A stretch of 43,199 nucleotides of DNA from Lysobacterales bacterium (GCA_017302075.1 JAFLEB010000006.1:1-43199); one strand, 5' to 3'; positions 1 to 10,902 are shown, counted from the stretch's first letter. Numbers and translations: made by a program. Notes: a model not told the origin generated them from the letters alone.

Positions 1-1499
1 ATGGCGCCACCGCCTGCGCGGTGGGCGTGCGCGGGCTGCGCATGCTCGGTGCAGCGGACGTGGCGCACGCGGTGCCGAATCGCGCGGTGCATGGCTACGG
101 CCTGACCCCGGGGCTGGTCGAGGAACTCGACGCGCTGCGGCCGGAGGTGCTGGTCACCGTCGACCACGGCATCGCCTGCCACGCCGGGATCGCCGCGGCG
201 AAGGCGCGCGGCTGGCAGGTCCTGGTCACCGACCACCACCTGCCCGGCGACACGCTTCCGGATGCCGATGCCATCGTGAACCCGAACCTGCCCGGGCATG
301 CCTTTGGCAGCCGCGCGCTGGCTGGTGTCGGGGTGGTGTTCTATCTCCTGCTGGCGCTGCGCCGCCACCTGCGCGATGCCGGGCGCTTCCCGTCGGGCGC
401 CCCGGACCTCGGCCAACTGCTCGATCTGGTCGCGGTGGGCACCGTGGCCGACTTGGTGCCGCTGGACGCCGCCAACCGCGCACTGGTCGGTGCCGGCCTG
501 CGCCGCCTGCGCGCGGGGCAGGGCTGCGCCGGCCTGCGCGCGCTGGTCGAGGTCGCCGGTCGCCACGAGGCGACGCTGACCACCAGCGACATCGGCTTCG
601 GCATCGGCCCGCGGATCAATGCAGCCGGGCGGCTGGAAGACATGGCGCTGGGCATCGCCTGCCTGCTGGAGGACGACATCGGCCGCGCCCGCGTGCTCGC
701 CGCGACGCTGGATGCGATCAACCGCGAACGCCGCGAGCTGCAGCAACAGACCACCGACGAAGCCGAAGCCGTGCTCGCCCGGTTGCCCTCGCCGGAGATC
801 CTGCCGCCGGTGCTGGTCCTCCATGACCCTACCTGGCATGCGGGCGTGGTCGGCCTGGTGGCCTCGCGCATCTCGCAGCGCGTGCATCGCCCGGCCTTCG
901 TGTTCGCCCCGGCGCAGCCCGGCAGCGACGAATTGCGCGGCTCCGCACGCTCGATCCCGGGCCTGCACATCCGCGACCTCATCGCCCGGGTCGATGCCGC
1001 GCATCCGGGGCTGGTCCTGCGCTTCGGCGGGCACGCGATGGCGGCCGGGCTCACCCTGGCCCGCGAGCGCCTGCCCGCGTTCGACATCGCCGTGCGCGCC
1101 GCGACCGAGGCCATGCTGGACCCGGCCCTGCTGCAACAGGAGCTGCTCAGCGACGGTGCGTTGCAGGCCCACGAGTTCGCCATCGGCACGGCGATCGCCC
1201 TGCGCGATGGCGGCCACTGGGGCCAGGCCTATCCGGAGCCCTTGTTCGACGGCGTGTTCGACGTGCTGCGCTGGCGCAAGATCGGCGAGCGCCACCTCAA
1301 GCTGGAACTCGCTCCGTCGGGTCCGGGCGTCGGCGGCATGCGCCTCGACGCGATCCGCTTCGGCGGCTGGAGCGGCGCGCCGCCGCCGCCGCGGGTGCGC
1401 ATCGCGTATCGGCTGGCGCCGGACGACTACCGCGGCGGCGAGGCTATCCAGCTGGTGATCGTGCACCTGGAACCGGCATCGGCCGACGATCCCGCTTGA
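1..1499 (+). CDS. recJ: RecJ single-stranded-DNA exonuclease (5' end missing)
   Basis: RecJ is the 5'-3' single-stranded-DNA exonuclease of recombination and mismatch repair, a DHH-family phosphoesterase. The reading frame is open from the first base and begins inside the motif DGATACAV (base 3 onwards), so the true start lies left of the window and the GTG at 21 is not a start. The DHH block follows (VTVDHGIACH, then VTDHHLPGD, about residues 50-75 of the visible part). The C-terminal DHHA1 part has GSARSIPGLHIRDL and the glycine-rich GGHAMAAGL, and an OB-type tail ends the protein. All family landmarks after the first motif are present. The last 56 bases overlap the convergent acyltransferase gene. 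In Xanthomonas recJ also lies beside the rpf genes. Identity is very secure. Confidence 0.96.
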   Translation, partial: GATACAVGVRGLRMLGAADVAHAVPNRAVHGYGLTPGLVEELDALRPEVLVTVDHGIACHAGIAAAKARGWQVLVTDHHLPGDTLPDADAIVNPNLPGHAFGSRALAGVGVVFYLLLALRRHLRDAGRFPSGAPDLGQLLDLVAVGTVADLVPLDAANRALVGAGLRRLRAGQGCAGLRALVEVAGRHEATLTTSDIGFGIGPRINAAGRLEDMALGIACLLEDDIGRARVLAATLDAINRERRELQQQTTDEAEAVLARLPSPEILPPVLVLHDPTWHAGVVGLVASRISQRVHRPAFVFAPAQPGSDELRGSARSIPGLHIRDLIARVDAAHPGLVLRFGGHAMAAGLTLARERLPAFDIAVRAATEAMLDPALLQQELLSDGALQAHEFAIGTAIALRDGGHWGQAYPEPLFDGVFDVLRWRKIGERHLKLELAPSGPGVGGMRLDAIRFGGWSGAPPPPRVRIAYRLAPDDYRGGEAIQLVIVHLEPASADDPA

Positions 1500-2631
1500 G
1501 CCCGAACAGCGGGCGTAGCCAGCCGATCCTGCGGATGGCCTCGTAACCGAGCAGGCACAGCGCATAGGTCGCCACGACCAGGAAGGGTCCCTCGATGGCA
1601 GGCGGGACCTGCAGCGGCTTAAGGGTGTGCGCCATGACCACGATCACCGTTTGGTGGAGGATGTAGAGAGGGAATACCGCAGCGGTGAGATAGCGCAGCA
1701 AGGGGCTGTCCCCGGGGTTCCAGGCCCGCGCATACCCCAGGATGGCGGCGATCGCGCTCCATTCCATGACCCCCCACAGCGTGCGCAAGGCGGCAATGGG
1801 ACCGGTGGGGATCGCATCGACATCGTCGAATCGCAGGTAGCCGGCGATCATCAGCGCATAGCTGCCCAAGGCCAGGGCCAGCATTCCATGGCGGCTGCGA
1901 CGCAGCTGTTCCCAAGACCCATCCGCCTTCGCCAACAGGTAGCCGAGGGCGAACGCCAGGCCGTATTGCAGGTGGTTGTAGTAATCGTCCACCAAGTCAT
2001 GGGTCGAGGGGAAATGCGGCGAGACGAAGACCCGTGCCAGCACCAGCACCAGCATGGGCCAGCCGATGATGCCGAAGCCGCTGCACGCGCCTCGGACAAG
2101 GTGGCCGGCTCGGTCGCGCAGGGACTGCGGCAACAGCCGGCCGCCCGCCCAGAGCAGGACGGTGTACACCCAGAGGTAGGCGACGAACCACAGGTGGTTC
2201 CAGGTGGGGCCGTCGATGCAATCGCCCGGCGCCATGCAATACAGGTCGCCACCCCGCATGTAGCCCGACAGGAAGTCCAGGTAGCCGGCGTGGTAGCCCC
2301 CGGGAACCTTCTCGACCAGTTCCAGGTAAGCCTGCGGCGGGACCACCACGTACATGCCGAACAGCAGCGGCAGCAGCAGGCGCCAGGAACGCTGGCGCAG
2401 GAAGCCCACCGGCAGCTTGTCGCTGAGGTAGCGAGTGGCCACCCCCGAGACCAGGAACAGCAGCGACAGTCGCCACGGGGCACTGAGGATCATCAGTGGC
2501 TCAATCGCCGCGACCGGCGTCGGGCTTTTCACGTGCCAGTCCCAGCTCACGTAATACATGCCGACGTGGTACGGGACGAGCAGGGCGAATGCGAGGACGC
2601 GTACCCAATCGAGGTCGAAGCGGCGTGGCAT
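1444..2631 (-). CDS. Acyltransferase-3 family membrane protein
   Basis: This is a 395-residue polytopic membrane protein of the acyltransferase-3 family (OpgC/OafA-like), which transfers acyl groups to sugars or other envelope molecules. The N-terminus has the family signature DLDWVRVLAFALLVPYHVGM, with the conserved His in PYH. About ten hydrophobic segments follow, with an extracytoplasmic loop containing PTWNHLWFVAYLWVY and a late PLYILHQTVIVV, both typical of the family. The open frame runs far upstream of this start, but the membrane topology and conserved N-terminus fix ATG 2631. The substrate cannot be told. The gene converges on recJ with overlapping ends and diverges from the LytTR gene across about 155 bases. 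Confidence 0.88.
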   Translation of the reverse strand: MPRRFDLDWVRVLAFALLVPYHVGMYYVSWDWHVKSPTPVAAIEPLMILSAPWRLSLLFLVSGVATRYLSDKLPVGFLRQRSWRLLLPLLFGMYVVVPPQAYLELVEKVPGGYHAGYLDFLSGYMRGGDLYCMAPGDCIDGPTWNHLWFVAYLWVYTVLLWAGGRLLPQSLRDRAGHLVRGACSGFGIIGWPMLVLVLARVFVSPHFPSTHDLVDDYYNHLQYGLAFALGYLLAKADGSWEQLRRSRHGMLALALGSYALMIAGYLRFDDVDAIPTGPIAALRTLWGVMEWSAIAAILGYARAWNPGDSPLLRYLTAAVFPLYILHQTVIVVMAHTLKPLQVPPAIEGPFLVVATYALCLLGYEAIRRIGWLRPLFGLKRDRRPMPVPGARSPAG

Positions 2632-2775
2632 GGCGGTCGGTTCCGGCACGGAAGTTGTCGCCAGCCTGTGTGCCCGGTGATGTCGCTGCGAGCCCGGAGT
2701 GACCGCGCGATGCGGGTTTGGGATAGGGCGCGGGAGCAGGGGACGAGCCGGGGAAGGTGGCGCTGGCCGCACCCC

Positions 2776-2787
2776 TACAATGCGCGG
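2776..2787 (+). promoter_or_regulatory. Possible -10 element of a leaderless rpfD-like transcript
   Basis: TACAAT at 2776-2781 lies six bases before the ATG at 2788. That places the expected transcription start at or one base from the start codon. No Shine-Dalgarno sequence precedes the ATG and no good -35 box is visible. The assignment is inferred. Confidence 0.45.
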
Positions 2788-3666
2788 ATGGATCCCGCCA
2801 AGCCGACCTTCCTGCAGCGCTACCAGCCCCTGCGCCGTTCCCTGGAAATCGGGTTCTGGGTGGGGAGCTACCTGTTCAGCGCGGTCGCCAACAGCCTCAC
2901 CGTGAACATGGACGTGCGCCGGCTGCACCTGGGCTTCGCGGCCTGGCAACCGGTCGCGTGGGAAGCCAGCAGCGCGATCGTCGCGCTGGCGCTGGTGCCG
3001 GCGGTGGCGTGGTTCACCCGGCGCTGGCCGATCCACCTGGACAACTGGCGGCGCATGCTGCCGGTCCACCTGCTGGCCAGCATCGCCTGGGCCTTGCTGC
3101 ACGTGGCGGGGATGGTGGCCCTGCGCAAGCTGGCCTACGCAAGCCAGGGACTGGACTACGACTTCGGCCCGTGGTGGCGGGAGTTCGGCTACGAATACCT
3201 GAAGGACGTGCGCTCCTACGCCGGCGTGGTGCTGGTCATCGAAGGCTATCGCTTCGTCATGCGCCGGCTGCAGGGCGAGGCCAGCCTGCTGTCGGCCCCC
3301 GATGCAGGCCCGCCGGTCGAGCCATTGGACCGCCCCGGGCGCTTCCTGGTCCGCAAGCTGGGACGCGAATTCCTGGTCGCCGCCCACGACATCGAATGGC
3401 TGCAGGCCGCGGGCAACTACGTCAACCTGCGCGTGCGCGGCCACGACTACCCCCTGCGCAGCACCATTGGCGGGATCGAGGACAAGCTCGACCCCGCCCG
3501 CTTCGTGCGGATCCAGCGCAGCTATATCGCCAACCTCGACCACGTGGCCTCGATCGAGCCGCTGGACACCGGCGACGCCCGCGTGCACATGAAGGACGGC
3601 GCCAACCTGCCATGCAGCCGGACCTACCGCAGCGGGTTGAAGCAACGCTTCGGCGGCGACGCCTGA
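2788..3666 (+). CDS. rpfD: Membrane-bound LytTR-type DNA-binding regulator (RpfD-like)
   Basis: This 292-residue protein has four hydrophobic segments (about 22-38, 58-76, 93-112, 142-158) and a C-terminal LytTR DNA-binding domain (about 186-288). The domain shows its usual features: FLVAAHDIEWLQAAGNYVNL, then RFVRIQRSYIANLDHV and a final CSRTYRSGLK. LytTR proteins bind direct-repeat promoter sites. A membrane sensor fused straight to LytTR suggests a one-component regulator anchored in the inner membrane. The gene lies between recJ and prfB in the rpf neighbourhood, and the X. campestris gene rpfD also encodes a LytTR protein, so the symbol rests on family plus position. ATG 2788 was chosen because the transmembrane part begins soon after it and no in-frame Met lies close upstream. 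The signal it senses and its targets are unknown. Confidence 0.8.
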   Translation: MDPAKPTFLQRYQPLRRSLEIGFWVGSYLFSAVANSLTVNMDVRRLHLGFAAWQPVAWEASSAIVALALVPAVAWFTRRWPIHLDNWRRMLPVHLLASIAWALLHVAGMVALRKLAYASQGLDYDFGPWWREFGYEYLKDVRSYAGVVLVIEGYRFVMRRLQGEASLLSAPDAGPPVEPLDRPGRFLVRKLGREFLVAAHDIEWLQAAGNYVNLRVRGHDYPLRSTIGGIEDKLDPARFVRIQRSYIANLDHVASIEPLDTGDARVHMKDGANLPCSRTYRSGLKQRFGGDA

Positions 3667-3678
3667 AGCAAGCGCAAC

Positions 3679-3687
3679 TGGTAAACT
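3679..3687 (+). promoter_or_regulatory. Possible extended -10 promoter of prfB
   Basis: TGGTAAACT at 3679-3687 fits an extended -10 element (TG-N-TANNNT). It lies about 30 bases before the prfB ATG, in the 50-base gap after the LytTR gene. The -35 match is weak. Inferred. Confidence 0.4.
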
Positions 3688-3716
3688 CCACGGCCTTTTC
3701 CGCCGTACTTTCCCTC

Positions 3717-4845
3717 ATGATCGAGCTCAATCCCATCCGAGCCCGCATCGCCGACCTGACCGGCCGGCTCGATGCGCTCCGGGGGTTTCTTTGACTACGA
3801 CGCCAAGCGCGAGCGCCTGGAAGAAGTCGAACGAGAACTGGAACACCCCGATGTCTGGAACAACCCCGAGCGCGCGCAGGCGCTGGGGCGCGAACGGTCG
3901 ATGCTGGACAAGACCGTCAACGGCATCCGCGACCTGAAGGACGGCCTGTCCGGCGCGCTGGAACTGCTGGAACTCGCCGAAATGGAGGACGACGAGGACA
4001 CCGCGCTGGCGGTGGTCGCCGACGTCGACCGCTTCGACAAGGGCGTCGGCCAGATCGAGTTCCAGCGGATGTTCTCCGGCAAGATGGACGGCGCCAACGC
4101 CTTCGTCGACATCCAGGCCGGCGCCGGCGGCACCGAGGCGCAGGACTGGGCCGAGATGCTGCTGCGCATGTACCTGCGCTGGGCGGAATCGCGCGGGTGG
4201 AAGACCGAGCTGATGGAAGTCAGCGGCGGCGACGTCGCCGGCATCAAGTCGGCCACGTTCCGGGTGGAAGGCGACTACGCCTACGGCTGGCTGAAGACCG
4301 AGATCGGCGTGCACCGGCTGGTGCGCAAGTCGCCGTTCGACTCCGACAACCGCCGCCACACCAGCTTCACCAGCGTGTTCGTGTCGCCGGAAGTCGAGGA
4401 CGACATCGACATCGAGATCAACCCGGCCGACCTCAAGACCGACGTCTACCGGTCCTCGGGCGCAGGCGGCCAGCACGTCAACAAGACCGAATCGGCGGTG
4501 CGCATCACCCACGTGCCCAGCGGGATCGTGGTCGCCTGCCAGAACGGCCGCAGCCAGCACCAGAACCGCGACACCGCGATGAAGATGCTGAAGGCCAAGC
4601 TGTACGAGATGGAGATCCAGAAGCGCAACGCCGAGCGCGACGCGCTGGAAGCCACCAAGTCCGACATCGGCTGGGGCAGCCAGATCCGCAACTACGTGCT
4701 CGACCAGTCGCGGATCAAGGACCTGCGCACCGGGATCGAGCGCTCCGACACCCAGAAGGTGCTGGACGGCGACCTCGACGAGTTCGTGGAAGCCAGCCTG
4801 AAGTCGGGGCTGGAGGCGGGCGCGAAACGCAGCGACGCGGCCTGA
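3717..4845 (+). CDS. prfB: Peptide chain release factor 2, made by programmed +1 frameshift
   Basis: RF2 ends translation at UGA and UAA codons. It is encoded in two frames: 25 codons from ATG 3717 ([14 protein letters not shown]...) reach an in-frame TGA at 3792-3794. Skipping base 3792 then continues as [11 protein letters not shown] from 3793 to the stop at 4843-4845, giving 375 residues. The stop-recognition tripeptide SPF falls at 205-207 and the catalytic GGQ at 250-252, the same positions as in E. coli RF2, which confirms the join. RF2 regulates itself: when RF2 is scarce, slow termination at the internal UGA favours the shift. An annotation starting at 3772 or later in the second frame would lose the true N-terminus. 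Confidence 0.97.
3780..3795 (+). promoter_or_regulatory. Programmed +1 ribosomal frameshift site of prfB
   Basis: The site reads CGGGGGTTTCTTTGAC. A Shine-Dalgarno-like CGGGGG lies three bases before the slippery CTT, followed by the stop TGA and then C, a poor termination context. Order and spacing match the well-studied E. coli prfB site. The protein frame before it (-1 relative to the rest) and after it both match RF2. Confidence 0.96.
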
Positions 4846-4852
4846 TGCTGCG

Positions 4853-4929
4853 ATCCCGGCGGAAGCCGGGATCCAGCCTTCCCGATCCGTCCGACACACC
4901 CCTGGATTCCGGCTTTCGCCGGAACGACG
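4853..4929. repeat. Dispersed-type inverted repeat between prfB and lysS
   Basis: The left arm (4853-4876, starting ATCCCGGCGGAAGCCGGGAT) and the right arm (4902-4924, starting CTGGATTCCGGCTTTCGCC) form a long imperfect palindrome, and each arm is itself a short hairpin. Elements of this kind, built on CCGGCGAAAGCCGG, are common between genes in xanthomonads. It fills nearly the whole 94-base prfB-lysS gap. It could fold in RNA and affect readthrough into lysS. I see only this copy in the window. Confidence 0.8.
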
Positions 4930-4939
4930 AGCAAAGCCA

Positions 4940-6454
<1,515 letters not shown>

Positions 6455-6617
6455 GGCGGGTGGCCTCTTCTTGCGCTGGCCTGCGTTCCGGGGATGAACG
6501 GCACGACGTGCGGCATGCGACGCTCGCCATGCCAACGGTACTTGCCATGATGGCGCTTTGCGCACAGGATGCCCCGACAGGTGGCCTGCTCAGAGGGTCG
6601 GACAGGGGGAACGACGC

Positions 6618-7676
6618 ATGGATATCGTGATCGTCGACGACCAGGCATCCGCGCGCACGATGCTGCGGCACATCGTGCAGGACATCGGACCGCAACTGGA
6701 CGTGCACGACTTCGGCGACCCGGGCGTCGCGCTGGATTGGTGCAACGACAACCGGCCCGACCTGCTGCTGCTCGATTACCGGATGCCGGGCATGGACGGG
6801 CTGGAGCTCGCCAAGGCCTTCCGCCAGCCGTTGCGCAACCGGGACGTGCCGATCGTACTGGTCACCGTCGTCGGCGACGAGCCGGTGCGGCAGGCCGCGC
6901 TGGATGCCGGCGTCATCGATTTCCTGGTCAAGCCGATCCGCCCGCGCGAACTGCGCGCGCGTTGCCGCAACCTGCTGCAGCTGCGCCAGCAGTCGGAGTC
7001 GGTCAAGCAGCGGGCGCTGTCGCTGGAGCAACGCCTGCTGGCCAGCATGCACGAGGTCGAGGAGCGCGAGCGCGAGACCCTGTCGCGGCTGGCCCGCGCG
7101 ATCGAGTTCCGCGACGCCGGCACCAGCGCCTACCTCGAGCGCATGTCGCACATCGCCGGCCTCATCGCCGAGGCGATGGGCCTGCCCGAGGACCAGGTCC
7201 GCACCATCGAACTGGCCGCGCCGCTCCACGACATCGGCAAGATCGCCATCCCCGACTCGTTGCTGATGAAGCCCGGCCCGCTGGACGAGCAGGAACGCGA
7301 ACGGATGAAGCAGCACCCGCGGATCGGCTACCAGCTGCTGCAGGACAGCCAGAACCGCTTCATCCAGGTCGGCGCGCAGATCGCGCTGCGCCACCATGAA
7401 CGCTACGACGGCCTGGGTTACCCGGATGGCCTGGCCGGCGAGGACATCCCGCTGGAGGCGCGGATCGTCACCGTTGCCGACATCTTCGATGCGTTGATCT
7501 CGCCGCGTCCGTACAAGGAAGCCTGGAGCATCGGTCGCGCGGTCGAATACATCGGCGAGCAGAGCGGGCGGATGCTGGACCCGCGCTGCGTGGCCGCGCT
7601 GATGGACAACCTGCCTCGCGTCTACGACATCTGCGACCGCTACTCGCACGTGGCCGCGCACCCCGAGTGGCGTTGA
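6618..7676 (+). CDS. rpfG: RpfG: response regulator with HD-GYP cyclic di-GMP phosphodiesterase
   Basis: RpfG is the output of DSF signalling: phosphorylated by RpfC, it hydrolyses cyclic di-GMP and so changes motility, biofilm and exoenzyme production. The 352-residue protein has an N-terminal receiver (about 1-120) with acidic pocket DD at 7-8, phospho-acceptor Asp53 in [13 protein letters not shown], and Lys105 in FLVKP. A helical linker follows, then the HD-GYP domain with His204-Asp205 in [26 protein letters not shown] (GYP at 267-269), and later [13 protein letters not shown]. All catalytic motifs are intact. A purine-rich GGGGGAACG precedes ATG 6618. The stop lies 7 bases before rpfC, so the two are surely co-transcribed. 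X. campestris has rpfH between these genes; it is absent here. Confidence 0.96.
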   Translation: MDIVIVDDQASARTMLRHIVQDIGPQLDVHDFGDPGVALDWCNDNRPDLLLLDYRMPGMDGLELAKAFRQPLRNRDVPIVLVTVVGDEPVRQAALDAGVIDFLVKPIRPRELRARCRNLLQLRQQSESVKQRALSLEQRLLASMHEVEERERETLSRLARAIEFRDAGTSAYLERMSHIAGLIAEAMGLPEDQVRTIELAAPLHDIGKIAIPDSLLMKPGPLDEQERERMKQHPRIGYQLLQDSQNRFIQVGAQIALRHHERYDGLGYPDGLAGEDIPLEARIVTVADIFDALISPRPYKEAWSIGRAVEYIGEQSGRMLDPRCVAALMDNLPRVYDICDRYSHVAAHPEWR

Positions 7677-7683
7677 GCCGGTG

Positions 7684-9864
7684 ATGCGGGGGCTGCATTG
7701 GCTTCGTTCGCGCCTGCGCGGCCGCGCGGACAGCGAACACGCGCAGGTCTTCGTCCGCATCGCGATCACCGCGCTGTTCTCGGCCTACCTCGGGTGGGAG
7801 GTCAGCGACGGCAACCGCAACCCGGCGCTGTTCGCGACCTGGCTGATCCTGATCGGCGAGTTGGCGGGCGCGCTCGGCCTGCTGGGCGCGATCCTGGCAT
7901 CGCCGGCACCGTCCGACGTCCGTCGCTGGATCGGCATGCTGCTCGATTACAGCGCCATGGGCGGGGTGATGTACCTGCAGGGCGAATCCGCCTCGCCGCT
8001 GTACGCGGTTTACCTCTGGGTGACCATCGGCAACGGCATGCGCTACGGGCCGCGCTACCTGTATAGCGGCACCTTGTTGGCGGCGCTGTCGTTCGCGCTG
8101 ATGATGCGGACCACGCCGTACTGGCTGCAGAACCCCTACCTGTCCTGGGGCCTGCTGCTGGGCCTCATCGCGGTGCCGTTGTACTTCGCCTCGCTGCTGA
8201 AGGCCTTGACCCACGCGATCGAGGACGCACGCCGCGCGAACCTGGCCAAGAGCCGGTTCCTCGCCAACATGAGCCACGAATTCCGCACGCCGCTCAACGG
8301 CCTGTCCGGCATGTCGGAGCTCCTCGCCAGCACGCGCCTGGATCCCGAACAGCGCGGTTACGTCGAGACCCTGCAGGCGGCATCGCGTTCGCTGCTGTCG
8401 CTGGTCGAGGACGTGCTGGACATCTCCGCGATCGAGGCCGGCAAGCTCAAGCTCAAGCAGGAGGCATTCGCGCTGCGCGACCTGCTGGCCGAGATCGACC
8501 TGGTGATGCGCCCGCAGGCGCGGGCCAAGCAGCTCGACTACGTGGTCGAGGTCGATGCCGCGGTCCCGGACCGGCTGCGCGGCGACGCCGGCCATTTGCG
8601 GCAGGTGCTGGTGAACCTGCTGAGCAATGCGATCAAGTTCACCCCGACCGGCGAAGTGCGGCTGGAGATCGCCGCCAACGGCAGCCCGCAAGGGGGCAGC
8701 CAGCGGTTGCGCTTCACCGTGACCGATACCGGCGTCGGCATCCCGGCCTCGGCGCGGGCGAAGTTGTTCGAGGCCTTCGAGCAGGCCGACAACAGCCTGT
8801 CGCGCAAGCACGCCGGCAGCGGCCTGGGGACGACTATCGCCAAGGGCCTGACCGAGGCGATGGGCGGCTCGATCGGATTCGAAAGCCGGGAACACGCGGG
8901 CAGCCGGTTCTGGGTGGAGCTGCCGTTCGAGCTCGTGGCCGCCGAGGTCTCGGCCAGCGTGCCCGCGGAGCAGGGCGTGTCCCGCCTCGAGCCGATGCCG
9001 CCAAGCGAGGCCGCGCGCAATGTCATCGCCTTCAGCGATCCGTTCCTGCGCCATCGCGCACGGGTCCGCCCGTTGCGCACCCTGGTCGCCGACGATCACG
9101 CGGCCAACCGGATGGTGTTGCAGGGCGTGCTGCAGAAGGCCGGGCACCGCGTGTTCGTCGCCGACGACGGCGAGGCCGCGCTCGATGCGCTGGCCGCCAG
9201 CGAGTTCGACCTGGCGCTGGTCGACCTGCACATGCCCGGGCTCAGCGGCGTCGACCTGATCCGGCAGTTGCGGGTGATGGAGGCAGGCAGCCCGCGCCGC
9301 ACCCCGGTGGTGGTGCTCAGCGCCGATGCCACGCCCGAGGCGGTCCAGGCCTGCACCACCGCCGGCGCGCGTGCCTTCCTCACCAAGCCGTTCGTGGTGG
9401 CGCGCCTGCTCGACGTCATCGCCGACATCGCCGCCGGCACCAGCACCTTGCCGATGGTGGAGGATGCGCGCGCGCATGCCGCCATCCCGCCCACCAGCGA
9501 GATCCTGGATCCCGCGGTGCTGGACGAATTCGCCTCGCTGGGCATGGGGGCCGAGTTCGAAGCCGAGTTCGTCGGCCAATGCGTGGCCGATGCACGGGTC
9601 GCGGTCCAGCGGCTGCGGATCGCGGCAGGCGCGTCCGACTGGGAGCAACTGCGCGAGCAGGCGCATGCGCTCAAGGGCATCGCCGGCAACATGGGCCTGG
9701 TCCAGCTGGCCGCGCACAGCGGCATGCTGATGAAGATGACCGGGCTGGAACTCGGGCGGGACTGGGCCCGCCACGCGGATACGCTGGCCGAGCGCCTGCG
9801 CGCCGGCGAGCAGGCGCTCGCGGCGCGCGGCCGCTGGCAGCCCGCGCGCGAGGAGCGCAACTGA
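7684..9864 (+). CDS. rpfC: RpfC: hybrid sensor histidine kinase for the DSF signal
   Basis: RpfC is the inner-membrane receptor for diffusible signal factor. It passes phosphate to RpfG and, in Xanthomonas, also binds and restrains RpfF. At 726 residues from ATG 7684 it has the same length as the X. campestris protein. Order: five hydrophobic segments (about 22-175), the kinase dimerisation domain with phosphorylated His198 in [12 protein letters not shown], an ATPase domain ([32 protein letters not shown]), a receiver with Asp514 in [10 protein letters not shown], and a C-terminal Hpt domain with His661 in [10 protein letters not shown]. His198 matches the published Xanthomonas numbering exactly, and the other two are within a few residues. 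A GTG one codon upstream (7681) is a possible alternative start. The gene ends 7 bases from the convergent rpfF. Confidence 0.97.
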   Translation: MRGLHWLRSRLRGRADSEHAQVFVRIAITALFSAYLGWEVSDGNRNPALFATWLILIGELAGALGLLGAILASPAPSDVRRWIGMLLDYSAMGGVMYLQGESASPLYAVYLWVTIGNGMRYGPRYLYSGTLLAALSFALMMRTTPYWLQNPYLSWGLLLGLIAVPLYFASLLKALTHAIEDARRANLAKSRFLANMSHEFRTPLNGLSGMSELLASTRLDPEQRGYVETLQAASRSLLSLVEDVLDISAIEAGKLKLKQEAFALRDLLAEIDLVMRPQARAKQLDYVVEVDAAVPDRLRGDAGHLRQVLVNLLSNAIKFTPTGEVRLEIAANGSPQGGSQRLRFTVTDTGVGIPASARAKLFEAFEQADNSLSRKHAGSGLGTTIAKGLTEAMGGSIGFESREHAGSRFWVELPFELVAAEVSASVPAEQGVSRLEPMPPSEAARNVIAFSDPFLRHRARVRPLRTLVADDHAANRMVLQGVLQKAGHRVFVADDGEAALDALAASEFDLALVDLHMPGLSGVDLIRQLRVMEAGSPRRTPVVVLSADATPEAVQACTTAGARAFLTKPFVVARLLDVIADIAAGTSTLPMVEDARAHAAIPPTSEILDPAVLDEFASLGMGAEFEAEFVGQCVADARVAVQRLRIAAGASDWEQLREQAHALKGIAGNMGLVQLAAHSGMLMKMTGLELGRDWARHADTLAERLRAGEQALAARGRWQPAREERN

Positions 9865-9871
9865 GCCGCGA

Positions 9872-10762
9872 TCAGGCGGTCGCGGCGTTCGGCTCGGCGT
9901 GGCGCTTGTACTGCGCGCGCACCAGGCGTTCCATCGTGCGCAGCGGCTTCTCGCCCAGCTGCATCGCGGTGTCCACCCAGACCTCGGTGATGCCCATCAT
10001 CTCCTCGAGGGTCACCGGCTGCGACATCGCGCGCACGCGGTGCATGGCCGCGCGTGCATGCGGAATGCGGCGGTTGGCGCGGATCACCTCGTCCACCGCC
10101 TGCTGGCCCTGGCCGCGCGGCGCGAGTACGTCCACCAGGCCCATCTTGTAGAGGTCTTCGCTGGCATAGACGTCGCCGCTGAGCATCATCTTCTCGGCCT
10201 GGTGCGGCGGGATGCGCTTGCACAGGAAGGAGTAGGCGCCCATGCCCGGGAACAGGTCGAACAGCACTTCGGGCAGGCCCATGCCAACGCCTTCCTCGGC
10301 CACGATGGTATGGCAGCTCAGCGCGGCCTCGAAGCCGCCGCCCAGCGCGTCGCCCTGGACCAGCGCGATGCTGTGCGCGCCGGCATCCAGCCCGGTGTGG
10401 AAGGCATGCACGCCGCGCACGCACTGGCGCGCGTAGGTCAGCAGCGCGTGGCGGTCCTGGCGGCGGATCGCATCGCAGAAGTATTCGAGGTCGCCGCCCA
10501 GGTTGAAGGCATCGCAGTCGGAGGCCAGCACCACGTGGCGCAGGGGGTCGTCGCCGTTGCTGCGTTCGCGGCGCAGGCGGTCGGCCAGGCTCCACTGGTA
10601 CTGCAGGATTTCGTTGACCAGCGCCGGCTTGAAGCAGGCACGCCCGGGCGCACGCGCCAGGTCGGCGTGCATGTGACACCAGTGCACGCTGGCGTCCGCG
10701 TTCTCGGTGACACGCAGGGTGGTATAGCGGGGGACGGGGGACAGTTTCTCGATGGTGACCAT
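9872..10762 (-). CDS. rpfF: RpfF: DSF synthase, crotonase fold
   Basis: RpfF makes DSF (cis-11-methyl-2-dodecenoic acid and relatives) from 3-hydroxyacyl-ACP by combined dehydratase and thioesterase action. The 296-residue protein has the crotonase fold. Its catalytic glutamates are Glu145 in GGGFEAALSC and Glu165 in GLPEVLFDLFPGMGAYSF, corresponding to Glu141 and Glu161 of X. campestris RpfF. The segments VVLASDCDAFNLGGDL and ITEVWVDTAMQLGEKPLRTM are also typical. ATG 10762 is preceded by CGGAG at good spacing; the frame is open further upstream but those codons do not match the family. The gene lies downstream of rpfB on the same strand, with 167 bases between them, and its 3' end faces rpfC. 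Confidence 0.96.
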   Translation of the reverse strand: MVTIEKLSPVPRYTTLRVTENADASVHWCHMHADLARAPGRACFKPALVNEILQYQWSLADRLRRERSNGDDPLRHVVLASDCDAFNLGGDLEYFCDAIRRQDRHALLTYARQCVRGVHAFHTGLDAGAHSIALVQGDALGGGFEAALSCHTIVAEEGVGMGLPEVLFDLFPGMGAYSFLCKRIPPHQAEKMMLSGDVYASEDLYKMGLVDVLAPRGQGQQAVDEVIRANRRIPHARAAMHRVRAMSQPVTLEEMMGITEVWVDTAMQLGEKPLRTMERLVRAQYKRHAEPNAATA

Positions 10763-10868
10763 GGCAGCGCTCCGGGCGATAGCCGCCGGCCCGGGCCTGC
10801 CGGCGGTCATAGGACAGGGGACAAGGACCCGTGCGGGCCTGTATGCGCCCAAAACGCCCAAAGCGCAA

Positions 10869-10902
10869 GGCGCCGGGAGCGGTCCGTCCCGCGCCCGGCG
10901 CC
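10869..10902 (-). promoter_or_regulatory. GC-rich hairpin in the rpfB-rpfF gap
   Basis: A perfect 9-base inverted repeat, GGCGCCGGG / CCCGGCGCC, flanks a 16-base loop in the leader between rpfB and rpfF. No T-run follows on either strand, so it is not a standard terminator. It could modulate readthrough or RNA processing and so give rpfF different expression from rpfB. Function inferred. Confidence 0.45.

Noticed and set aside
2632-3645. Open frame extending the acyltransferase more than 300 codons upstream on the minus strand
   Set aside because: It lies antisense to the clear LytTR domain and reads as His/Gln/Ala-rich noise; the family N-terminus begins at 2631.
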